Shown here: in pieces, positions 1-13,541 of the stretch
How positions within the stretch are numbered: position 1 is the stretch's first letter
Layout of the letters: each line of letters starts with the position of its first letter
From: Rhodococcus sp. IITR03
Lineage (GTDB): Bacteria > Actinomycetota > Actinomycetes > Mycobacteriales > Mycobacteriaceae
Reading direction: 5' to 3'
DNA: 13,541 nt
Assembly: GCA_001017865.1 (NCBI GenBank)
Contig: LATQ01000186.1
Coordinates: 1-13,541, forward strand
Translations under genes and position numbers: made by a program
The notes under the pieces: model-generated
Database searches by the model: none
What the model saw: only the letters and a program-made list of their open reading frames with translations
What the model was told of the DNA's origin: nothing

Positions 1-1
1 C

Positions 2-6218
<6,217 letters not shown>

Positions 6219-6246
6219 GGGCGGAGCGCTTGGCGGGGCGGTCTCT

Positions 6247-6265
6247 TTCGGTTAGCCTAACCAAT
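6247..6265 (+). promoter_or_regulatory. IdeR/DtxR-type iron box
   Basis: TTCGGTTAGCCTAACCAAT matches the known IdeR/DtxR consensus (TTAGGTTAGSCTAACCTAA) at 16 of 19 positions, with a perfect GGTTAG-C-CTAACC palindromic core. It lies 48 bases before the lipoprotein start and 28 bases after the NRPS 1 stop. This predicts repression of the lipoprotein transcript by iron-loaded IdeR. I could not place a clear -10/-35 pair next to it. Confidence 0.85.
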
Positions 6266-6270
6266 CGTGA

Positions 6271-6289
6271 CCGGGGCAACGCGCCCCGG
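6271..6289 (+). promoter_or_regulatory. Small GC hairpin in the lipoprotein 5' leader
   Basis: CCGGGGC and GCCCCGG form a perfect 7-bp stem around a 5-base loop (AACGC), between the iron box and the ribosome binding site. No T-run follows and a gene begins downstream, so a terminator role is doubtful. It may stabilise the leader or be incidental in GC-rich DNA. Confidence 0.4.
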
Positions 6290-6300
6290 CGGGAGAATCT

Positions 6301-6305
6301 GGGAG
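6301..6305 (+). promoter_or_regulatory. Ribosome binding site for the lipoprotein
   Basis: GGGAG lies 7 bases upstream of the ATG at 6313. It supports this start, which also gives a complete lipoprotein signal peptide. Confidence 0.7.
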
Positions 6306-6312
6306 AACAACG

Positions 6313-7339
6313 ATGCGCGTTCTGGAACGCAAGCGCGCGCGGGGCGCCGCGGCGCTCGGCGCGGCAGCTCTGCTGGCCGTCGGACTTGTGGGATGTTCGA
6401 GCGACGGCGACAGTGGCAGTAGCGCGGAGAGCGGCAACGCCTCCGCGACGCGCACCTTCGAAGCCAGAACGGCAGCATCGAGATCCCGGCCGACCCGCAG
6501 CGGATCGTGTCCTGCGGGTACGCGACCCTCCCCCTCATCCAGGCCGGCGCGAACCTCGCCGCCGTGTGCGAGTGGAGCCGCGAGCTCGACAACATGGACG
6601 AGGAGACCCTGGCCGCCTACGAGGCGCTGCCGAAGGTCGCTCCCGACGGGGCCGTCTCGGAACTCAACTACGAGGCCGTCACTGCCGCCGATCCCGATCT
6701 CATCATCATGGGCGTCCCGGCCCGCGTGCAGGAGCAGGTCGACGTGGCCAAGCTCGAGTCGCTTGCCCCGGTGGTCTTCGTCGGCCTCACGGTTCCGGGT
6801 GAGTGGCGCGAACTCGGCGAACAGTACGCCGATGCCGCGAACGTCAGCGACTCCTACGGGGAATTCAAGGACGAGTACGAGGCTCGCGCCGCCGAGATCG
6901 CCGACAAGTACGCCGACTCGCTCGGGGGCCTGAAGTTCGCGGGCGTCTGCGGTGTCTGTGGCACCGAGCCCGGTGAGTTCTCCCGCGAGTACGCCTCGTC
7001 GTACACCACCAACCTGTTCGACGATCTCGGCTTCGACTTCTACGGGGAGCCGACCGATCCTGCGGACGTCCACGCCGAGTACCTGTCGGTCGAGCAGTTG
7101 CCCGAGAACCTCGGCGAGGCCGAGGTGATCGTCTACGGTGTCGAGGCCGACGGTTCGCTGCCGCCCGAGCTGGAGGAACTGTTCGCCTCCCCGCTGTGGC
7201 AGGATCTGCCGCCGTGAAGGCCGGCAACCTCGTCGCCGTCAAGCACTCCAGTGCGGCGACCTACGAAACTGCACTGCTGGCACTCGATTCCATCGATGCC
7301 GAGCTGGAGAAGCTTCCGGCCAACCAGAGCCAGGAGTAG
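6313..7339 (+). CDS. Siderophore-binding lipoprotein of an iron ABC transporter (FecB/FepB-like); two frame breaks
   Basis: This is a periplasmic-binding-type protein (type III fold family) that would bind ferric siderophore on the outer face of the membrane and deliver it to an ABC importer. The N-terminus has basic residues, a hydrophobic stretch and a lipobox LVGC with the lipidated cysteine at residue 28, followed by a Ser/Gly/Asp-rich linker. The mature part has family-typical segments: IPADPQRIVSCGYATLPL, then ADPDLIIMG, LESLAPVVFVG, and a C-terminal LWQDLPAVKAGNLVAV. Breaks at 6464 (GCC-CAG written GCCAG) and 7209-7210 (missing C) split it into three frames; with both repaired it is 342 residues, a normal length for the family. 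The stop is TAG at 7337-7339. Four cysteines besides the lipid one, including C213-x-x-C216, are unusual. The iron box upstream and NRPS genes on both sides support a siderophore role. The ligand is unknown. Confidence 0.9.
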
Positions 7340-7370
7340 TCGCTGCTGCGGGCCCGCCCCGCACCACCGA

Positions 7371-7410
7371 CCGAACGGCCCCCGACGTCCCCGACGCGGG
7401 GGCCGTTCGG
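7371..7410 (+). terminator. Terminator-like hairpin after the lipoprotein
   Basis: A perfect 14-bp stem (CCGAACGGCCCCCG pairing with CGGGGGCCGTTCGG) encloses a 12-base loop. It begins 31 bases after the lipoprotein stop and ends 40 bases before the NRPS 2 start. No T-run follows, which is common in actinobacterial terminators. It may end or attenuate the iron-regulated transcript before NRPS 2. Confidence 0.75.
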
Positions 7411-7450
7411 CGTCCGTGCCCGAAATGACCGTCTATACCGAAAGCGACAG

Positions 7451-10400
7451 ATGACCCGTTCCACTGCGCTCGAAGACATCGTCCCGCTCTCGCCGCTGCA
7501 GCAGGGCCTGCTCTACCTGAGCACCGTTGCGGCGCCGACCGGCTCGACATCCGACGACACGGGTGCGACCGACCCCGACGCCTACACGGTGCAATCGGTG
7601 GTGCGGCTCTCGGGCGCGGTCGACGAGGACCGGATGGCGGCCTCCGCCCAGGCGCTGCTCGACCGTCATCCGGCGCTGCGCACGTGCTTCCGTCCCCGTA
7701 AGGACGGCCGTACGGCGGGTCTCGTCGTGTCGGGAGTGGAGAATCTCTGGCGCAGCGAGGATCTGTCCGATCTCGAGCGCGGCGAGGCGGGACAGCGGCT
7801 CGCGAGGATCGTCGAGGACGACCTGCACCGATGGTTCGACCTCACGCAGCCGCCTCTCGTGCGCTGGACCTTCGTGCGGTTCGGCGCCGACGAGGTGCGC
7901 CTGCTGCTCACCGCCCACCACATCGTCGTCGACGGCTGGTCGTCCCCGATCCTGGTGCGCGAGCTGCTCGAGATCTACGCCGCCGGCGGATTCGGCGTCG
8001 GGTCTGCCGTCCGTGCGCCCCTACCGTGACTACCTCGCGTGGCTCGGGCGCCAGGACCACGAGGCCGCCCGGTCGCTGTGCGCGAGCGCTCGACGGTATG
8101 ACCGAGCCGTCGCTCGTGGCGCCGCCGGGTGCGACCCGTTCGTCGGAACGCTGCGCCGAACTCGAGGTACCGGTTCCCGATGGACTCGGAGCACAGCTCG
8201 CGGAGCTCACCCGCGCGAGCGGGGTCACCCTCAACACGGTGTTGCAGACCGCGTGGGCGATGCTCCTGTCCGGTCTGCTCGGCCGCGACGACATCGTCTT
8301 CGGCGCGACGGTCTCCGGTCGCCCGCCGGAACTCGTCGGCGTGGAATCGATGGTCGGCCTGTTCATCAACACCGTCCCGGTGCGGGTGCGGCTCGATCCC
8401 GCCGCGACCGTCGCCGAGCTGCTGCGACGCGTGCAGCTCGAACAGTCGCGCACCGTCGACCACCAGTATCTGGGTCTGTCCGAGGTGCAGCGCGCCGTCG
8501 GGATCGGCGAACTGTTCGACACCCTCACCGTATTCGAGAGCTATCCCGTCGACCGCGACGCCCTCGAGCGAGCGCAGCGCGCCGGGGGAGTGACGATCAC
8601 CGGTGTCGACGGACGCGACGCCACCAACTATCCGCTGGTCCTCACGGCCGGCATGTCCGACCGGCTCGTCGTCAAGATCGACCACCGTCCGTCGCTGATC
8701 GACGCGGACGAGGCCGCCGCCCTGGGTGACCGCCTCGTCGCGGTACTCGAGGCCCTGTGTGCCCGGCCCGATGCGCCTGTCGCCGACCTCGACGTCCTGC
8801 CGTCCGCGGAACGGGAACGCGTACTGGCACCTGGTCCACCGCACCCGCGGCACCGTCGAGTGGCACCGTCGCCGACCTGCTCGCGTACCGGTTCACCACC
8901 GGCACCGACCGCCCCGCAGTGGTGTGCGGTGAACAGCAGTCGTCGTTCGGTGAGCTCGGTGCGGCCTCGGCGCGACTGGCGAGGCTACTCGTCGATCGCG
9001 GCGTGCGACCCGACGACCGGGTCGGTCTCGCGCTTCCCCGGACCGGCGCCATGGTCGACGCGATCGTCGCCGTCCTCACCGCCGGAGGCGCCTACCTGCC
9101 CCTCGACCCGTCCTATCCCGCCGACCGGCTGAAGCACATGATCACCGACGCCGCACCGCGTCTGGTGATCACCACCGAAGCCGTGCGCGCCGGCCTCGAC
9201 GATGTGCTCGAGGGGGTCGACGTGCTGGTCCTCGACGACCCGGACGTCGAGTCCGCACTGTCGGCGCTGTCGTCCGCTCCGCTCGTGGACGCGGACCGGC
9301 GCGCTCCGCTCCGCCCGGATCATCTGGCTACGTCGTCTACACCTCCGGTTCCACGGGTCTGCCGAAGGGTGTGGCCGTCACGCACGCCAATCTCGCCGAC
9401 CTGCACGCCGCACAGCCGCCGGCCCATGCAGCCGCCGGTCGTGCGCCGCGCGACGGGCAGTGGCACGTCCTGCTGACCTACCCGTTCGCCTTCGACTCGG
9501 CCGTCGCCGCGCTCACCTGGCTCTTCGAAGGCCATGTGCTGCACGTGCTTCCCGACGAGTACCGCGCCGACGTCGACCACATCGTCGGCTACGTGCGCAC
9601 CCACGGCATCGACTACGTCGACACCGTGCCCGTGCTCATGAACCGCCTCCTCGACGCCGGGCTCCTCGAACCCGGTGGACACGTTCCCGCGACCGTCACC
9701 GTGGGCGGCGAAGCCGTGAGCACCGCGCTGTGGCAGCGACTCGCCGCGAGCGACGTGGTGGCGACGAACTGCTACGGACCCACCGAATGCACCGTCGACG
9801 CGACCTCCGCGCGCATCACCGGGGACACCGTGACGATCGGTGGTCCCACCCCCGGGACGAGCGTGCGGGTCCTGGATCACTGGCTGCGTCCCGTGCCCAT
9901 CGGAGTGGCCGGTGAACTGTATGTCTCCGGAAACGGTGTCACCCGTGGCTATCTCGGCCGTCACGACCTGACCGCGGCGCGGTTCGTCGCCGACCCCCAC
10001 GGGCCGGCTACCCGCATGTACCGCACCGGCGACGTCGTGCGCTGGACGCACGACGGCGCACTCGAATACGTCGGCCGCGACGACGACCAGGTCAAGATCC
10101 GAGGATCCGCGTGGAACCCGGCGAGATCGAGACCGCGCTCACCGCGCATCCGGCCGTGCGGAACGCCGTGGTGGTCGCGCACACCGACGACCGGGGGACC
10201 ACGCGGCTCGTCGGGTACATCGTCGGTGACGGACCCGACACCGCCGCGGTGCGGACCGCGCTCGCCGACCGGCTGCCGGACTACATGGTGCCCGCCGTGC
10301 TCATCGCTCTTCCCGGCCTTCCGCTCACGGCCAACGGCAAGGTCGACCGGAAGGCGTTGCCCGAGCCGGACTTCTCGTCCCTGGCGGGTGCGGGCGAGCC

Positions 10401-13400
10401 GCGCACGGAGACCGAGCGGACGTTGTGCGCCACCATCGCCGACGTCCTCGGCCTCGACCGTGTCGGGGTCCACGACGATTTCTTCACCCTCGGCGGCGAT
10501 TCGATCGTCTCCATCCAGCTGGTGTCGCGTCTGCGCTCGGCCGGGCTGCGCGTGACGGCCCGTCAGGTCTTCGAACTGCGCACCGCCGCCGCACTCGCCG
10601 CAGCGTGCGAGGCACCCGCCGAGGAACCCCGGCGAGCCCGGACGGCGGCGACCGGCCCGGTGCCCGTCACGCCGATCGTGCACGAATCCCTCGCGTCCGG
10701 ATCGTTCGACTCGCTGCGCCGATTCACCCAGTCCCGGACGCTCGTCGCCCCCGTCGGTCTGCGGGAGGCGGATCTCGTCACGGCGTGCGGGCGCTGCTCG
10801 CGGCCCACCCCATGCTGCGCTCGCGGTTCACCGTCGGCGACTCCGGACCGTCGTGGATCGTGCCCGACGACATCCCGGAGGTCGCGACGCTCGTCCGGCG
10901 AGTCGACCTCTCGACGACGGAACAGGTCTCGTGGAACGACCTCATCGCCGAAGCGTCGTCGGAGGCCGTCGACGCACTCGACCCCGAGGCCGGGTCATGC
11001 TCCGCGTGGTCTTCCTCGACCCGGGACCGCAGCTGGCCGGGCGGATCGTCGTCGTCGCGCACCACCTCGTCGTCGACGGCGTGTCGTGGCGGATCCTGGT
11101 GCCCGACCTCGCCGGTGCCGTCTCCGCGGCCACCCGCGGGGAGACGCCCGCGCCGGAGGACACGGGGACGTCCTTCCGGGAGTGGACGGAATCGCTCGTC
11201 GAAGCGGCTTCGTCCGAGCGGATCACCGGATCGTGGCCGATCTGGGAATCCGCCCTCGCCGCCGAGGTGCGCCCGCGGTGGGAAGCCGCGCCCTGGACCC
11301 GCAGCGCGACATCGTGTCGACCTCGGCGTCCGTGGAGATCGACGTGCCGGTCGACCTCACCGAACGCATCCTCACCACCGTGCCGTCCGCCCTCGGTATC
11401 GGCACCGGCGATGTGCTGCTCGCAGCCCTCGCCCTCGCCGTCACCGACGTCTGTGGCGGATCCGCCCTGCGAGTGCATCTCGAGGGTCATGGCCGCGAGG
11501 AACAGATCGTGCCCGGCGCCGACCTGTCGCGCACCGTCGGATGGTTCACCTCCCTGTACCCCGTGACCGTCGAACTCGGCGGAGGCCGCGCGCTCGACGG
11601 CGGTGATCCGCTCCGGGCCGTCGCCCACGCGTCCGAATCGCTGAAGCGCATTCCCGACAACGGAATCGCCTTCGGTATCCTGCGTTTCCTCGGCGACGAC
11701 CGCGACCGCTTCGCCGGCTACCGCGCTCCGGAGGTGATGTTCAACTACCTCGGCCGGATGACCCTCGGCGACACCGCCGACTCTGCATGGTCGGCCGCAC
11801 CCGAGGTTGCCGCGCTCGGCGGTTCCGTCGATCCGGCCATGCCCCTCGACCACGTCCTCGACGTCAATGCGATCACGGAGGACGGCCCGGACGGGCCCGC
11901 GCTGTCGGCGGTGTTCACCTACGCCACCGGTGCGCTCGACACCGACCGCGCCCGTCGGATCGGACAGCGCTGGCTCGCGGCGCTGCACCTTCTCGCCGAC
12001 ACGGTCACCGGCGGCGTCGTGGGAGCTCCCGTGCCGTCGATGCTCACGCGTCCGGATTGTCCGTCGACGAGGTGCTCGCCCTGCACGCTGAGAACCTGGA
12101 CGGCATCGAGGACGTCGTGCCGCTGACACCCCTGCAGCGCGGCATGTACTTCCTGGCCGGACTGGACGAGCCGTCCGGATCGGGCAGTGTCGCCGAAGGT
12201 GTCGACGTCTACACGATGCAGACCGAGCTCGCCCTCGACGGCCGCGTCGACGCCGATACGATGCAGCGCTCGGTGCGTGCACTCGTCGGCCGGCACGCCG
12301 TGCTCCGCACCGGATATCGACTCGGTGCGTCCGGAGAACCGATCGGTGTCGTTCGTCGCACCGCCGAACCGCACTGGGAGGTCGTCGATCTCGGGACCGT
12401 CGAGCCGGACGTGCTCGACGCACGGGTCGCGGAACTGCTCGCCGCCGACCGCACCCGCAGATTCGATCTCGCGGCCGCACCCTGGTGCGCTTCACGCTGG
12501 TGGTCGCGGGGCGTCTCGGGCGCGACTGCTGTTCACGATGCACCACCTCGTCTCCGACGGCTGGTCCACGCCGTTGCTCGTGCAGGAACTCCTGCAGATC
12601 TACGCCGCCGGGGGTTCCGCCGCCGGACTCGCGCCGGTTGCGCCGTTCTCCGACTACCTCGACTGGCTCGGCGAACAGGACGTCGCGGCCGGTGTCGAAG
12701 TGTGGCGTGAACTCCTCGACGGCGTGGACGAACCCACCCTCGTCGCACCGTCCGGTACGGCGCTGCGCCCGGAGTTCCCCGCCGAACTGACGGTCGCCGT
12801 GCCCGAGGGGTTGTCGCGGCGACTCGTCGAGGCGAGCCGCGCACAGGGCGTCACGGTCAACGGACTCGTCCAGACCGCCTGGGGGCTTCTCGTCGGATCG
12901 CTCACCGGCAGAAGCGACGTCGTCTTCGGCGCGATCGTCTCCGGGCGCGTCCCCGACGTGCCGGGCGTGGAATCGATGATCGGCCTGTTCATCAACACCG
13001 TCCCGGTGCGCGTCCGCGCGCAGGCAGGGGAGTCGATCACCGATCTCGTCGCGCGCACGCACGGCGCCCAGAACCGCGTGATGGACCACCAGTACGTGGG
13101 TCTCGCCGATATCCAACGTGCCGTCGGCATCGGCGAACTGTTCGACACCCTCCTCGTCTTCGAGAACTATCCCGTCGACCGCGACGCCCTCGACGCGGCA
13201 CAGCGGGACGGCGGCGTGCGGGTCGGCTCGGTCGGGGGCTCGGACGCCACGAACTTCCCATTGGTGCTGGTCGCCGGGCTGGAGGGCGAACTGCACCTCG
13301 GCCTCGAGTACCGGACCGATCTCTTCACCGACGCGACGCCACCGCGCTGGGGGAGCGGCTCGTGCGCATCCTCGACCAGCTCGTCGCCGAGAACCCCGGG

Positions 13401-13541
13401 ACCGTGGCGCAACTCGACGTGCTCACGGCCGACGAGCGGGCCGGTCTGCGTAGCGAGTGGTCGGCGACCCCCGCGGCACCGTCGAGCGGAGCGGCGACCG
13501 TCGCCGACCTCCTCGCACAGCAGATCGCGCGCACCCCGGAG
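7451..13541 (+). CDS. NRPS subunit 2, 5' part (C-A-T-E-C-A...), runs off the window; frameshifted in this sequence
   Basis: This is the second NRPS subunit. ATG at 7451 opens [19 protein letters not shown], a typical short docking sequence leading into a DCL condensation domain, so this start is well placed although the ribosome binding site is weak (GAAAG at 7440-7444). Domains are C1, A3, T3, E2, C2 and the first residues of a next A domain. Frame changes are needed near 8003, 8080-8087 (two missing G), 8828, 9328, 10106, 10784, 10994, 11290, 12048, 12482, 12526 and 13337. Nearly all fit loss of one or two bases and no motif is lost. The first C domain pairs logically with the E domain ending NRPS 1. 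No iron box is seen directly upstream, and a hairpin lies 40 bases before the start. Confidence 0.9.
7470..8810 (+). other. Condensation domain C1 of NRPS 2, DCL type
   Basis: VPLSPLQQG at 7481-7507 is the DCL-type opening motif, distinct from the SYAQQRLWF form in NRPS 1. The active site HHIVVDGWS is at 7916-7942. Later motifs include [28 protein letters not shown] and [20 protein letters not shown] domain takes a D-configured donor, as expected after the terminal E domain of NRPS 1. At 8080-8087 adding back two G bases restores SLWREALDGM, the usual W-R-E-x-LDG stretch. The break near 8003 fits one extra G or two missing bases. Confidence 0.88.
8865..10375 (+). other. Adenylation domain A3
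   Basis: The domain begins with [10 protein letters not shown]. Motif A3, [10 protein letters not shown], is at 9341-9370, just after a frame break at 9328 of the same GCC-TAC to GCTAC type as at 283. A5, NCYGPTE, is at 9767-9787; A7, [10 protein letters not shown], near 10017; A8, [18 protein letters not shown], is broken at 10106 by a missing T; A10, [12 protein letters not shown], begins at 10333. The pocket read by eye ([34 protein letters not shown]) gives D-S-A-D-T-G-C-V-D-K. It agrees with A2 of NRPS 1 at 7 of 10 positions. The substrate is not assigned. Confidence 0.88.
10405..10614 (+). other. Thiolation domain T3 (E-coupled form)
   Basis: [16 protein letters not shown] carries the phosphopantetheine serine at codon 10501-10503. 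It has the GGDSI form found before epimerization domains, and an E domain follows. The nucleotide sequence around the serine nearly repeats that of T2 at 4636-4667. Confidence 0.92.
10660..12035 (+). other. Epimerization domain E2
   Basis: Motifs in order are TPIVHES near the start, [10 protein letters not shown] at 11060-11089, EGHGREEQ from 11482, [19 protein letters not shown] and FNYLGRM at 11740-11760. Frame breaks at 10784, 10994 and 11290 are each restored by one base. It should give a D-residue at this module; the following C2 domain is of the D-accepting type, in agreement. It closely resembles E1 of NRPS 1. Confidence 0.9.
12055..13440 (+). other. Condensation domain C2 of NRPS 2, DCL type
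   Basis: A linker [19 protein letters not shown] leads into VPLTPLQRG (to 12143), a DCL opening motif. The active site HHLVSDGWS is at 12541-12567. [36 protein letters not shown] and [16 protein letters not shown] follow. Frame breaks are at 12482 and 12526 (missing C each) and 13337. The domain is closely related to C1 of this gene. Confidence 0.88.
13441..13541 (+). other. Start of a fourth adenylation domain (cut by window end)
   Basis: After the C2 domain, the frame starting at 13338 reads [13 protein letters not shown] and then [15 protein letters not shown]. This matches the linker and first helix that open domain A3 ([10 protein letters not shown]). Only the first residues are present, so no specificity can be read. 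Confidence 0.75.

Noticed and set aside
6271..6289. Hairpin as terminator of NRPS 1
   Set aside because: It lies downstream of the iron box and only 23 bases before the next start codon, has a 7-bp stem and no T-run.
7214..7339. A tiny gene starting with GTG after an apparent lipoprotein stop at 7215-7217
   Set aside because: VKAGNLVAVK is the expected C-terminal part of the FecB-type protein following LWQDLPA; one missing C at 7209-7210 creates the false stop.
7451..8810. First C domain of NRPS 2 as a starter (acyl-loading) domain
   Set aside because: The SPLQQG opening and the upstream subunit ending in an E domain fit a DCL domain better than a starter C domain.
10942..13296. Minus-strand open frame of 784 codons opposite E2 and C2
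   Set aside because: It is an antisense shadow of the NRPS 2 coding strand; low-complexity Arg/Gly/Asp-rich composition and no motif. It survives because it is read opposite GC-rich codons.

Overview
The window is part of a non-ribosomal peptide synthetase (NRPS) gene cluster from a high-GC actinobacterium. Very GC-rich third codon positions, an IdeR/DtxR-type iron box and a Gram-positive siderophore-binding lipoprotein point to the Rhodococcus/Gordonia/Nocardia/Dietzia group. Rhodococcus is my best guess, but this is inference. The most likely product is a peptide siderophore.

Layout, all on the + strand. (1) Positions 2-6218: the 3' part of a first NRPS gene, with domains A(partial)-T-C-A-T-E, ending just after the epimerization domain. 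(2) 6219-6312: a short intergenic region with an IdeR/DtxR-like operator (6247-6265), a small hairpin and a ribosome binding site. (3) 6313-7339: a FecB/FepB-type siderophore-binding lipoprotein. (4) 7371-7410: a perfect 14-bp hairpin that looks like a terminator. (5) 7451 to the window end: the 5' part of a second NRPS gene, with domains C-A-T-E-C-A(start), running out of the window.

The genes fit together as one iron-acquisition unit. NRPS 1 ends in an E domain and NRPS 2 begins with a C domain of the D-accepting (DCL) type, so a peptidyl chain ending in a D-residue is probably handed from NRPS 1 to NRPS 2 in trans. The predicted configuration of the segment made here is L-D-D-X. The lipoprotein probably captures the ferric siderophore outside the cell for an ABC importer that is not in the window. 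The iron box predicts repression under iron sufficiency.

A major caveat is that the reading frame is broken at about 23 places, roughly one per 550 bases, in all three genes. Almost every break is repaired by adding back one or two bases, mostly G or C at a short G/C run. Protein motifs continue across every break with nothing missing. I read this as base-deletion error in an unpolished draft sequence rather than gene decay, and I annotate three long genes instead of many fragments. No RNA genes, insertion sequences or CRISPR arrays were seen.
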